Shown here: positions 1 to 12,900 of the stretch, piece after piece | Layout of the letters: each line of letters begins with the position of its first letter | Position numbering within the stretch: position 1 is the first letter of the stretch | Assembly: GCA_011800805.1 (NCBI GenBank) | Contig: MPNW01000093.1 | Span: 89,024 to 153,023, forward strand | From: Hirudo medicinalis | Taxonomy: Eukaryota > Annelida > Clitellata > Hirudinida > Hirudinidae | Length of the DNA stretch: 64,000 bases | Direction of reading: 5' to 3' | Made by a program: the position numbers and the translations under genes | Notes under the pieces: generated by a model | Seen by the model: only the letters and a program-made list of their open reading frames with translations | Databases searched by the model: none | What the model was told of the DNA's origin: nothing

Positions 1-60
<60 letters not shown>

Positions 61-118
61 CGATGGTGATGATGATGCTGATGCTGATGATGATGATGAT
101 GACGACGACGATGAAGAA
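1..118. repeat. (TGA)n microsatellite
   Basis: A nearly pure TGA trinucleotide array opens the window, with a few GCTGATGA and GACGACGA variants at its right end. The poly-Met reading frame across it is an artefact of the repeat. It was cut by the window edge, so its full length is unknown. Confidence 0.95.
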
Positions 119-360
119 AATTTCGTTTTGGGGGTATAATTTGGTGGATTTGCATGAGATAGTTCGAATTTCATTAACCAATTGTTTGCGTACGTTGATG
201 AATTTTTGAGCGTACAATTCACAATTAAATAGCAGGCGACGTTAGTTACATCGAATGAACAGTGATTAGAACAGTAATACATTACGTATTTATCACATGT
301 TACTTACTATTTGTCATTGGAGTTACGCCATGTGTTACGTCAGTCGTCATAAGACTTCGT

Positions 361-412
361 CGTCATTCTCATCATCATCATCATCATCATCATCATCGTC
401 TTCATCATCATC
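361..412. repeat. (ATC)n microsatellite
   Basis: Short array of ATC triplets (complement of TGA) with interspersed TTC. It is one of several TGA/ATC loci in this window. Confidence 0.85.
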
Positions 413-839
413 CAAATATGGTGATGACAACGAAATAAATATCTTCGGCCTGATGATTGCATGCAAATGAGTTTATACAATCACATGGAAGCCAATTTGA
501 GGGATGCTTTATTGAAAAAAACAAACAAATCTGATGTTCTATAAATAGCTGCAATTTGGATCTATAAATAGCTCGACGTAACGCAATCCCAATCAGCTGG
601 TAGAGTTTGTGAACGACTGGGTGAATGAATTAATGAATGAACGAATGAATGAACGAGCGAGTGATTGGGTGAATGAGTGAAGGTTTGGGTGATGGATGAA
701 TAGACTAGATGTGGACCGGCAAAATTTAGCTGGGGTTTAACCGTGGGATGAAGTCCATCACTGAATTAAGGTGTTTCAGAAATCAAACCATTTTCTATAA
801 TATCAACGTTTATTTCAAACCGGACCCAAAATTGTCGTA

Positions 840-1440
840 AAAGCTGTCGATTTTGGAAATAAGGTCATCGGGTGCATGCGGCAACGACACGGAGGGACTT
901 GAATGTCACTCCTCTAAACGACAGTTTTTAAATCCTAATTTCTCTTTATTGTTCAGCTTATCCTCACAAGACTTGACTACTGTAACTCGATTCTGGTCAA
1001 TACCACTTGTCAGGTTTTCATCAGCTGTCAAGCAGTCATGAACGGGTGCGAGGCTTATTTAAGGAAGAAGATCCTCAGACCATGTCATTCCCCTCCTTCA
1101 AAACTTGCACTGGCTGGAAATTCCAGATAGAATCATTTGCTCCTAGTTTTTAAGGCTGCCATAGGCAATGCTCCTCAGCATCCGTTTGACACAGCCAATA
1201 GAACAATTCAAATCCATACTAAAACTTACTTATTTCGCGGGTCTTACTGATTTATTTGCATGTTGTTTACATTTGTTTAAAATTTTGTTCCATTTCATGT
1301 ATTTTGTTACTATTATGTTTTAATATGTTTTATTACTATTTCGGCTGTGACAGCAATTGATCGTATGTTATAGTACGTCATAGTGCCAATACATCCCACT
1401 GGGATAGCTGCGCACTTAAAAAATCGGATAAATAAATGTT
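840..1440 (+). mobile_element. L2/CR1-like non-LTR retrotransposon relic (3' end)
   Basis: Translation of the plus strand gives broken pieces of the reverse-transcriptase C-terminus typical of L2/CR1-type LINEs. Near 975-1025 one frame reads LTRLDYCNSILVN, matching the family pattern SRLDYCNSLL. Near 1103-1140 another frame reads LHWLEIPDRII, matching the LHWLPV-R-I block. A third frame then gives LLLVFKAAIGNAPQHP, which fits the following K-A-x-G-x-A-P-Q-Y block. The three blocks occur in the right order and spacing but need frame changes and cross stops, so the copy is dead. The segment ends near 1435 in GGATAAATAAATG, compatible with the simple 3' tail of such elements. Clade assignment is tentative. 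Confidence 0.6.
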
Positions 1441-3111
1441 GAGCTGATGACAGTTTACGAAACACATTCTTTGGCAAAATTCTCAATCAGCATTTTGTTT
1501 GTGCTTTAATACGCATAAATATTCTAATGAGTAAAATTTTAATGCCTTAAAATGTAACATTTATGTTAAATGTAGGTGGTGTCTAAATAATTCATAAGCT
1601 CACTGGTTTCACTTTAAAAATTTAATGTCATTCAATAAATCTCACGGACTCTGCATCGAAATTCATTGAACATGTGCGAGCTAATGTTTATGACTATCGA
1701 GGGGATCCGGTTGTTGAGGTCTCATTTAATTGACCCACCCCAATCACTCACCCACTTGCTCATTCATCTATCCCATCACTCAATCATTGATTTATTCAGT
1801 CACCGATAATCAGATCGATGCAGATAGAACCTGGCGTAACATTTTCTCCCTAAGCCGTTGACATTTTATTTATTTTGTTTGTGTTTTTCTTTCAATCAAC
1901 TCATAAACACCGTTTAATTTAAAGCCCGAACAGGCAAATTCAGAGATGAATGAGCAACATTTTCAGATATGACGATCAACTTTGTACTTCAACGAACGTT
2001 CCATCAAGAGCTAATAACAAGATCCTGATAGGTTGGGATTTTTGTGACACCGTCTCAAATGACGACGACGAAGATTCTTCATACTTCGTCTGCAAAAACT
2101 CGTTCAGTGTTTAATGGTATTTCTTCTCTCCGACATTTTCTGAGCGCCGAATATCGGCTGCCCTCTTGAGACCCTCTTTTTGATCACCCCCCCCCCTCTT
2201 CTTTCCATCGATGTCGGAGTTCTTTCTTTTCGCATCTGATTTTCTGAAGCTCCCTCTGTTGTTTGTTCTGGCACCTCTTAAATTCTTCAGGCATTTGGTT
2301 AGTTTTGATCTAAACTTCTCTAAGCATGTCTCGAAGAGAAAGTCCGTGAAAGCTTTAATTAACTCCACTTTCACGAACCTCTTCAGCCTGTCCTTTTAAT
2401 TGATCTAATTCGTACCATGCCATCTTTTCACTGCTTGTTGGAAATTTGATCCTTGGTCATGGAGGATGGAGACGAACTCTAAGTATACACGGAGCTAAGG
2501 TCTAGAGTGACTGCTCTCTGTGCAGCAGCTGCACGACAAACTACAGAGTCAAAAATAAGTATTACCATCACCCTCCAAAATGAATTTACATTTTCCTAAT
2601 GTTAGGCTTATATTATATGAAATAGCTATAAAATGCATTACAATTCTGGCGGATGATGCACCGACATTAAATGGGGCGCAGTGTCACTAAACTTTTTGAG
2701 ATAAATGGATAAGTTTTGGTATCAAGGAGAAAATAAAGTGACTATCTCTATTTGTTACTCATAAACGAAATTTAAAAAAAATGTTTTTATCTGCTTACGG
2801 ATAATTTCATAACAAAACTCGGGGTTGATTACACAATGTAACTCGACGTGGTTATATTCTTGCACCCCTTACCCAAACGATTTTTGGCCTCCCATCTGCA
2901 TCTCTTTAGCATGTTGTTACCTGAGCCATAGTAACCAGTTACAAGCGTTATCCTTATGAAATTATTTCATTGGTATCGAAATGTTATGTTTATGCTGCTC
3001 CTAGTCAATCTAAATATTACTCTATTAAAGACACCAAAACATTGTTTGAAGATAATAAATACTGTTTAAACTGTACAGAAACAAAAAATAAAATTCGGTC
3101 ATTAGATTAAA
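1441..3111. other. Intergenic stretch, no supported gene
   Basis: AT-rich spacer downstream of the minus-strand RPP30 gene. An 87-codon minus-strand ORF (2111-2374) with a Lys/Arg-rich composition lies here, but it has no recognisable domain and no splice-linked neighbours, so I do not call it a gene. Confidence 0.6.
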
Positions 3112-3858
3112 TCACTCCTCATCCTCTTCGACTGGATCGTGGACATGCAGGACACTCTTGTACATCCTTCGAGCCTTCGCATGGAGAAGGACTGACCTCG
3201 GGTTAGAGGTCATGACATCAAGGGCTTGCTTTCTGTTCAAACCAAACAGCAAACAAAGATTCATTACATCGTATGGTGACTTCAGGTAGAGACTTTCTTT
3301 GCATCCACTGGACACAATTATGTTCTTGCCTCTGCTAAGGTCAACGAGGAGATTGGCATTTGAGATGACATTCCTTCGAGCGGTCGAATCCTCGATCATC
3401 GGTGAGTAAATTATCTCAAAAGAAATTCCTCGTTTAATGGCGCAGTTCACCATTGAACGTTTTGGGAGGAATGGGAGCCTCTCTGTGAGATTGAATGATA
3501 TGATGTCAATTTCCATCTCACTGCAAGCATTCAAGAAGATCTTCTCGGTCATTGGCTGGACTGACACGATGTCATACGATTTTAACTTTTCATGCTTCTG
3601 AAATTCTGACAGCTGTGACATGTCACTGAGGACTGTTGAAAATCTGGACAATTGGTTCATAGAACCTACCATTGGTCTAATTTGTTTCAACTCATCCTCA
3701 ACTGGAGCTACTCTCTTATCTTTCTTTTTATTTTTTGTCACTGCAAACTCAACAACATCATTTATTGCAACGGTTCTGTAGCCCAACTCTAAACAGGTTT
3801 TTAAAATGTTATTGTTGTCATCAGAAACAAATAAATTCAAATCCATGTAAGATGCCAT
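3112..3858 (-). CDS. RPP30: Ribonuclease P/MRP protein subunit p30
   Basis: Uninterrupted 248-codon frame from ATG at 3858 to a stop at 3112. It reads as the p30 subunit of nuclear RNase P/MRP, the complex that trims the 5' leader of pre-tRNAs and also processes pre-rRNA. Diagnostic features are the start MASYMDLNLF, the early GYRTVAIND block, the central YDIVSVQPMTEKIF segment (strand before the mid-barrel), RLPFLPKRSMVNCAIKRGISFEI, and the C-terminal ESLYLKSPYDVMNLCLLFGL followed by NPRSVLLHAKAR. These follow the order of the RNase P p30 TIM-barrel family, and the length (human p30 about 268 residues) fits a complete protein. The tail is acidic (PVEEDEE). No intron is seen in the coding region, unlike most neighbours. 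It lies tail-away from the SIDT gene on the same strand, 1.3 kb apart. Confidence 0.93.
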   Translation of the reverse strand: MASYMDLNLFVSDDNNNILKTCLELGYRTVAINDVVEFAVTKNKKKDKRVAPVEDELKQIRPMVGSMNQLSRFSTVLSDMSQLSEFQKHEKLKSYDIVSVQPMTEKIFLNACSEMEIDIISFNLTERLPFLPKRSMVNCAIKRGISFEIIYSPMIEDSTARRNVISNANLLVDLSRGKNIIVSSGCKESLYLKSPYDVMNLCLLFGLNRKQALDVMTSNPRSVLLHAKARRMYKSVLHVHDPVEEDEE

Positions 3859-5190
3859 AGTTCCCTGAAAATATTAATTTTATGTAAATGTGTGGAATAT
3901 TTTAACAAATAATTATTTGTTAATTAGAAATCAATACCCTAATTCATAATAAAAATGATTCTTGAGATGCAATTATCTGCAAATATAATTTGTCCCTTTA
4001 AATTTCTTGTTTACACATTCGTTTAAATTATGAAGCCAGTCTAAATCAATTCACTTTTTCCGATAAGCAATATAAACAGTCGGTTAATTTTTGACTTCAG
4101 ACTAAATATGCTTACATAGAAATTAAATGTATATGCTCATTGTAACAAATATGCAACATAGTCTAAAATTTACCGTTTACTAACTCTAAAAGGTTTTTAT
4201 AAAAACACTATTTTTCGAATTCCAATTATTCGCAAGTATAATGAACGCGACAGAACCAGTTATTGTTTACAAAGGCGATAATTGGATAGACCCGTGCTTT
4301 GAGCCAAATAACAAATATGACATCTATGTATAATCAAATCTAGTTTGTAGCATTTAAATTGTTGTAGTAAATATTTTAAAACACTTTAAATATTAATTTT
4401 AATTTATTTTCTACTTCACTGCAACTATTACTATTTTTAAACATTTACTTGATTACAAGTTAATCAAACTTGTCTTAACATTGTCTTAACTTGTCTTAAT
4501 TTATAGTGATTTAAGAAAATTATGAGAAACAACTTGTTTCTGACTTAATATGCAAATTTCGATAGAGCTCTGAATAGTTTCATCGAATCTGAAAACATTT
4601 GCATTTTTTAAAAATTTGCATTTAGCCGGTCTTTTGCCTTACATATGGGAACAGGATGTGAAGGCACTTTTAATTGCTCTACCTTTTATACAGCGCCCCT
4701 ACCCGAGGTCAGGCTGGGTTGGGAACAAGATATTACGACTGTTGCCATGACGTCATTTCAACTTTTTCCAGGGCAAGCCCTCTGCAAAGCGACGATTAAA
4801 GCAAGAGTGACAAACTCCTGGTGTGTCAAACCAGCTCATGCCTCGGAAAGGAAAGCTAGGCAAATGGTTGTCCTAACAACAAGTTCGGAATGATTATTTA
4901 AGCATCTACTCAGCCAAATAAAACAAATAACTATTAAGTAAATAAAGCCTATATTGTCAGCTGGATTTACCCAGGCGGAGATCCCGGTGCAGCATGGTGG
5001 TGGAGGCCCACAAGCCTCTGCACCATTTCCAAATTATTAATTAATAACTGATCATTTCCTGAATATTGTACAACGATTACAGCATCACAACGTATTTAAA
5101 AGAATATTTATGGGATCAAAAGTAAGTTTCAATATCAAACAGATTCAGAGAAAAACTTCAGAAAAGCAATTAATTACTGACTGCTACTCA
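3859..5190. other. Spacer between RPP30 and the SIDT 3' end; holds repeat fragments
   Basis: No coding exon is supported. Positions 4637-4800 carry a fragment of the dispersed SINE family and a piece of a second repeat family (see separate entries). At 4986-5024 there is a bulged hairpin: GGTGCAG (4986-4992) pairs with CTGCACC (5018-5024), and an inner GAGGC/GCCTC stem closes on CCACAA. Confidence 0.6.
4637..4800 (-). repeat. SINE-family fragment fused to a second dispersed repeat
   Basis: The left part matches the 3' half of the tRNA-derived SINE described at 6100-6280 and 49100-49310. Shared blocks are CTTACATATGGGAACAGGATG, GTGAAGGCACTTTT, GCCCCTACCCGAGG and CAGGCTGGGTTG followed by TATTACGACTGTTG. 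From about 4748 the sequence switches to GACGTCATTTCAACTTTTTCC-AGGGCAAGCCCT. That block recurs at 26888-26925 and, inverted, at 31585-31622, but is absent from the other SINE copies. Confidence 0.6.
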
Positions 5191-8100
5191 TTAAAATACT
5201 TTGATTTTGTCTCTTGGAACATTCCACAAACCATCATCAAGAGTTAGGAGGACCTGGAAAAAGTAAACATCAAATCAAATAACTTCTCGACAACCGATTA
5301 GAAATAAAAAAAATCAAACCAAGAAACTGAAAAAAAGACTAAGGGCAGACAAGAAGTGCCAGATATCATGGTAATCATAGAAATTCAACCAAAGGCAGTC
5401 GGTGTTGTGTTCTCTTGAAAGAGCAGGAGACAACTGAAAGAAAAATAAAGTAATAATTGTTCACAATCAAATAATTTGTGATGTCATCATCTCAAAGCCC
5501 GCATTGATTGAGATCAATTGAAATGCAAAGCAATGTATAAATTAAAATCATTTACACACAATAAATGTAATAATCTAATACCTCCCAAATTGCCATCTGG
5601 TTAAAGAAGAAATATAAGGAAAATGCCCAAAGCACCACAGCCAGAGAAAGAAACATGTAAGACATAAAGAAGATCTTCTCCCTGTATTTGATCTTCATGA
5701 ATGTAAATTATTTATTGTTTATTTTGAGAATTAACATAACTGACTTTTTACATTAAATGAATTGAATTGTGATTTTACAAATTAACCCTACAACATGATT
5801 GCTTGGCATTAGATATCCTATGTACTGATCAAAACTGTTGCAATAACACATTAATGTTGTAAAATGAGAGATTTGTGAGGATGGCATCAGAGGTCTAATG
5901 ACTGAATGCTAATACAATTGCTATGCTGGGAATTCCTTCTGGAGGGCACATAATTGATGTTTTTAATAGCTTTATGATGATCTGAGATCACGTGACCTCA
6001 TTACCTGAAATTAATATCTGAAAGTGGAGTATCTCCACTTTCTAGTTACATCTATTTGCCTAATTTTCAAAAAATTAAATGTAAAATATGTAAATGTAGT
6101 TCATTTATATAGCATCACATGCATAGCATCAGAGGCGCTTCTTGTTAACCATTTATATAATGCTCCTTCCCAAGGGCACTTGTGGCAGTGCAGGCTGGGT
6201 TTCGAACACGATGCATTACGACCGTTGTCATTGCCACTGCACGCAGGAACGCAACCCATTTGGCCAACATGCACGCCAAAAATACAATTAATAACTTTGT
6301 ATTCCGTCTTAATTATTAAATTAGTTCCTCATCACTATCTCACCTCATCGCTATGACGATCGATGGAGTTACAACATAATATATATTTATATAGATAAAA
6401 AAAATATATATATAGATATTTCATACATATTATATTTAGCAAGGACAATAACAATCAACCTTCATGATCAAGTAAAACAGGAAATACATCATGAAATTGG
6501 CCAGCATGATTGAGAGCAAATATGAAGCAAAATTTGAAGGCATCTTTATAGCTCCATAAATGGCCCTGAAACATGAGAATCATCTTGGAAAAGTTCAAAA
6601 TCCTCCAACATTTCAATGGAAACTCACAAGCCCCAGTTGGCCAGGTTGCCAAAAATAAGGAGAACAAGCCTGTCCTGTTGCCGCATTAAGAATAAGTACA
6701 GTAAACCATGGTTTACCAATTTTTAATAAAACATGTAAATTAATTCTAAAATAATAATAACAACAACAACAACAATAATAATGCTCTCCCTACAAACTAA
6801 ATGTCATTGTTATTATTTATGTTATAACTCTTGGTTTTTAATACATTTAAGTGCACAATCCAAACACAAGTTAATCAAAAAACATTGGCAACAGTTGGAA
6901 TGAAATGCATGCATTTCCGTGACATTACAACAACTACTCACCAGGTACATCGGATGGAATAACGACTTCTCGTGCTTTAATCTTATGTATATTCGAGAAA
7001 ATATGCCCGAATCTGAATACGACAATTAACTGAGCAGCCCAGAAATGAAGCAGTTTCCGATAATTCAAATATAAATTATTTGTTTATAAACGAAACACTC
7101 TTTAATTCGATAGAAAGAACTGATAATCTAAACAACCGAGACTCACTAGGTCGCCAATGGCCAAGGTAATAAACCTGGATGCTGAGGTAGAATATGAAGA
7201 GAAGGTAAATGATGACAAAACATATCCAGAAAGCCATCGAACCTTCCGTCTGAAATTCAAATATTAACTCGCCAATTTGTTACCTCACTTCTAAAACGAT
7301 GCTTTTAATTTCTGCTCGTATGACACGACGTCAATGCCGGAAGACAGAAAATTGATTCCGATGCGGACATTTTAAAGACATCTCAAGATGCTCACGATGC
7401 CGATGACTCCCAAAAGAACGACGAAGGCGATGATTGAATAAGCGACGTGAGCCCTGAGACTCATGTCTTGATGTCTGTTCTGGTAGATCTTGAGCATGCA
7501 GAGCCAACCAATCACATACATGAATGATGTGTCTGTGAGTCAATTGGATCATATTTCTCATTACTCATGAGATGTCAAATTGAAGACATTACCAAATAAA
7601 CTCAAAGTGACAATATAAATGATCGAATTCAAGAAATTAACAAATTAAATAAGTCTATTAAATGCTAACAAATTTGAATAACAATTCACAATATTAATAT
7701 AAATGAATTATTAATAATAACAACATAACGGCTACCAAATTGAAAGTTGCTATAGTTAGGGCAGATGTGATAGCAGGCACTGAGAAGACCTTCCATTACA
7801 AGAGCAAGTCCCATGGCATAAAACAAGTCAAATCTTTGAGGAATGCCATAGTTCTGAAGATTTTCAAAGACAATTTCATTAGCAAATTAGATTTTTAGAA
7901 AATATTTTCTCAATATTTTTTCAAAGAAGAAAAAAAAGGCTAACAATGGCAGCCACCTCCAAAGATATCAGTTTCCTGTAAGCCAATTCTCTGGAAATAC
8001 AATGAAATGATGAAAATGCTAACTTTTGGGTTTTTATTTTATTATCATTTATTTATTTATTAATTAATTATTTAGTCAATTTTTAACAGCCCAGCAATCA

Positions 8101-9897
8101 TGGCAGGAAGTGAGGGCATTATAACGAACATTGTGCCTCATGAGTCACAACAAAATGAAGAATGCAGCATCAAAGTGGAGAAACAATGCTCAGTGAAGGA
8201 TAAAAAAATCTAAAATATAAATGTCAGTGCCATGACAAGCATGGTTGCATGTTCGGAGGCATGACTTTAAAGCAGATCTCATACGTTACGCAATCAAGTT
8301 TCTGTGCCAATTTCATCAGCAAAGTGATGGTAATTGTTGTTAATTATGATTCCAAGTCACCTTCTGTAGACAAGGTACAGGAATAAAAATCCTAGCATGA
8401 CATATCCAATGTTGCTGAAGAAACTATTGAAGGCTGTGATTGGACCAACTTGATGGATGCAGTAGAAGTTGTAATAGCAGATGTCCTGATCTCCAGTTTT
8501 GTTCAGTGTCTGTTTAATAAAATTCAAAATTCAATTTCTTTTGGAAATCTATGGACAGGGTTTATTAGTTCTCAAAAGAATATGTGACCATAACTGAAGA
8601 ATTATTTCTGCCAGGCAATGCAAATAATTAAAAAATTGTTTGATCGCAAATACAATAAGAAATGCATATCAAATGTAAGCCATAATAATTAACTGGAAGT
8701 TCTAAAGAATATTGCACCATTAAGATTGTACAATTAAGATTAAGCACAAACAACTAACCTTTTGAAAGTTCAGGACCAGTTGTATGACGGGCAAGAAATA
8801 AAATATGGCGACAGTTACAAGATCCCTGAACGATTAGTTATTTCGTTAATTCATTGATAACGAGTCGAAGTAAATAAATGAATGTCATCGTAAATTTGAC
8901 GACATTGACATTAACACGAGAAGCCCTCGGAAATGAAAAACTATTTCCAACAATTATTCATTATTATTTATAAAATTTTACATAATATATTATTATTATA
9001 ATATATATTATAATATATATTATATATAATCCAACTGTTATTCATTCATGCAAAAGTGTTACAATAAAAGCAATTCCTTCCATTGACAGGCACATAAAAT
9101 GAAATGTTATATCTTTTTAATCGGACGAAAATTCAAGGAATTGTTTCGGCAATTATATAATTAATAGTTAATAATATTTATTCGTAAATGATATTTAAAA
9201 TAACAATTGCAAATGATATTTATAGTAACAATTGTTAATAATATTTATAATAATTGTTTAATTAATAAATCACCAAAAAAATTCTGTTTTTCGCTTTTTA
9301 AGGTTCTTTCTTTCCTTCAACATGTCTGCCACACAAAGTCGAGGCTGAATAAAATAATTAAAATAATCAATAGAGTTTTCAAATAATCAAAGTTTGACTC
9401 ATCCCGTGAGATTGAAAGAAGGATCGTCGAAGGACTGCATGATCAACTCACTTTGGCAATTATGTGGTCGCCGCTCGTCGGGATTTTCTCGTAATCGCTT
9501 TCATCAATTTCATCGTCGCTCCCCTGTGCTTGTCCTGCAATTTAATATCTGTCCTTCATTATTCTTTACAATTTCTACTGCATTCACTAAAAATTCCGGT
9601 CGTAACGGCCGACCGACTGAATCAATTAACAATGAAAAGTGAATCTAAATAAACGCTATGTAATAAAAATATATTAGCATAAAATATATTAACATAAGAC
9701 ATATTAACATAAAATATATTAACATAAGACATATTAACATAAAATATATTAACATACTGCCTTTTTAAAAAGGACACGTAATCATACAACCTTGGTCACA
9801 TGCTCCGTAACTCCTGGTTCCATGAGAACTTTCTCCTGCTTCAGCAATTGTTTCAGATATATTTAATAACATATACATCTGCATAATAATAATAGTG

Positions 9898-9932
<35 letters not shown>

Positions 9933-12900
9933 TAATAATAATATAATAATAAATAGACGAAAAAGGCTTTTTTTTAAAAATATTTTGCAGTAAATAAGGC
10001 AAATGGGCACATTTAATATATAAAGGACATATACATAATGTGTAATGGACAAATGTAATGATAGATGACCCTCATTTATTCAGTAACTATCTCATTCCAA
10101 GCAGGAAATTAAAGGAATTTGATTGGTATTAATTGTTGAGATTAATCTCAATTAATTAATTCAATATTATTTCATCCACATGCCAACTCGAGATGTAAAA
10201 TCTCACCTCTCATGATGTCTGTTTCTTCATCGACCTCTTGAACTGAAAGAATTCATTCGAATGAAGCAGACGAACGATCACCATAACATCGCAAATTACC
10301 AAAGGTTCATTAAGAACACTGAAATGTCAAACAGAGATGATTCTCACCACGTTCGGGGAGCGTCGTATTTTCGTACGAGTTTCTAAACCTAAAAAACGAG
10401 TCGAAATTACAGGTTCGATGCCATGCAATGTGATCGTCTTAAATGTAGACATCCGCACGACCGAGTTTTACAGCAAAAAGAGTTCTTCAAAATGTCGATG
10501 CATTTGACCCACTTGTAATAATAGATGACCAGTGATACAAACGTGACCAAATAAATGAAAAGGAAGCAGATGAAGCCGATCACCACTGCAGAAATCAGCT
10601 TCTCTTCTGTTGAATAAAATTAAGACCAATGAAAAGCATTTATTCACTTCATTCCTTCCAATCAGTGATTCATTTTAATGATTACAAAAGCATTGTTGCC
10701 TACCTGAAAGAGATGCTTTGACTTCAACATTGAAGTTCTTGATAAATGACTGCATATCATCTTCAAATAAGGAGCAAATTAATTGAGTAATTACAAAATA
10801 ATTAACAACAAAAACAAAAAAAGAAATCAATTAAAAATAGAATGAGTAATATCGTCTGATAATTTGTAAACACCTGCATCTAACTCCGGTAGCGAATCAC
10901 AACCGTCACGGTCCTCCGCACGCATGGAAAGAATCACAAAGAAGGAGCTGCCCCTCAAAAAACCTCTCTGAAGGGATTTAATCAGATTAAATCACAATTT
11001 ATTTTAAATAACAATTAACAATTTAATTAAATAGCGTCATCAAACTTAAATAAACTTGAAATTGAAGTTCTTGAGTGTGTTATGATGAACCTCACGACTT
11101 TCAGCAAAAACTAACAGTTATCGTGACTGCCCCCTTCTTGGTCATGGTTGCGTAATATCTTGAATGTTCCAAAATACCAATCATGTCATACACGGGACAC
11201 TGCAATTATTTATTTATTTTTTGATTAGAGACGAAAACGCAAAATAGCAACCATCGATCTCCAGCACGATACGGCTTTTGTCGAAGTCAGTCATTTTCAT
11301 TACAAATCAATTTCATTTTGAGTGGAAAAATTGATTATTTTGATTTAAACTGTGAATAAAGCTGTGATGTTGAGTGTCAGCTGATAATGAGGGATCTAAT
11401 GCATGCTGCATGTGTATTAAAAACAATCAGGCAAAGGCAAGTTTTAATATCTTGTTAATGAAAAGTACATCCTGGAGCTGTAAACCATCCTGATCCTGAA
11501 ACTTTATTTTGTTCATTTAAAAAATCAGGAAGAAGTTTTATTGGCAGAAGTTGGTTCATTAAAAAAATGTCATGTGGTAGATGTATTAGAAAGTCAAACT
11601 GCAGGACATAAAGTGATATTTGTTAATTTTGCATAAAAATCAAGAAATAGAAAAGTGCAAACATTTTGAAGCTGCAGAATTTCTTAGCGAGAAAAAAACT
11701 GTTGAAACAAATGCAATGAATAGAACAACTATTTATAGTCACTTCTAATAATTAATTGAAGTCATGAATATTTGCAGCTTTATAAAAATAATTGCGTTAA
11801 TTAACTTTTCAAAAGTTTCTCTCGGCAACAAAGTATGCATTCAATCCTTTACTTTTATTTCTGCTATTTCTCACATTGTTTAATTCCAAAACCACAATTT
11901 CAACCACATAAGAATAATAAGCATAAGTAATAATGTACCAGTAACAATCAAAACACCGTGGTAAAAACAAAAGTGGTTTATGCTTAGGTTTTTTTTATAT
12001 CTTTTATGCTACTCACGTCATGTTTGCAACCCAACCTGCACCACTGGGGAGCACCCTCGGGAGGCGGCGCACGAACAGTTGGGCGATCGTGCATTAGTCG
12101 TAGAAACTCTTGCGAGCAGTTACGAATCGAACTCCTGACGGAGATCGAAGTGCGAACGGTTCGGCGATCGCGCACCGTCTCAGAGTTCGAAGCGGACGTG
12201 GAAACGATGGAAACATTGGCCAAATGCAAATACACAACAACAAACCAATAACACAACAACAAACCAATAACACAATAACACAACAACAAACCAATAACAC
12301 AATAACACAACAACAAACCAATAACACAATAACACAACAACAAACCAATAACACAATAACACAAAAACAAACCAATAACACAATAACACAACAACAAACC
12401 ACGGCTTCTTGGACGGACAGAACGGCACAAGAACCACTGCTCGATTCTGCCTTCACCACCACCGATTCGACACCTTCGGGTATTTCGTGATAAAAATAAA
12501 CCGGCGATGTTGGCGTCACCGCCACTTTTCTCGTGGTTCTATTAGAAATAAAATGAATTATGGAATCATTCACAAATAAATAATTGAAACGATGAAAAAT
12601 GTTTGCTGACTTAGTGTTAACAACATGATGGCTTTTCATTTAAAACGTGTCATAATTCGTTTAATTTCAATGTAACACTATTTTCATTTAAACGTGTTAA
12701 GTTAAAATGCACTCGCCATTCTTTTATGCTACTCCGGGATGGAGTGTCAAGAACTATTATTAAAACTTACAAATATAGATTTAGTATCAAAAAACACTTT
12801 CCTAATGATATTTTAACAAAACAGGTTTAACTTAGTATTATTAAATTATTATTAAATGTTACATAAAACAAATAATTTCAGAAGACAAAGCAGCCCTTTT

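Noticed and set aside
3..209. 68-codon poly-Met frame at the window start
   Set aside because: Product of the TGA microsatellite; no conserved content.
2111..2374. Basic 87-codon minus-strand ORF
   Set aside because: Low-complexity Lys/Arg composition, no domain, no linked exons; an overlapping ORF on the other strand is equally long.
4986..5024. Bulged hairpin as a possible small RNA or regulatory element
   Set aside because: Short stems, no family match, not near a clear promoter or 3' end signal.
11984..12639. Several long ORFs on both strands with Cys/Val/Leu or Thr/Gln repeats
   Set aside because: They read through the 27-bp minisatellite; only 12400-12538 is coding (SIDT exon 3).
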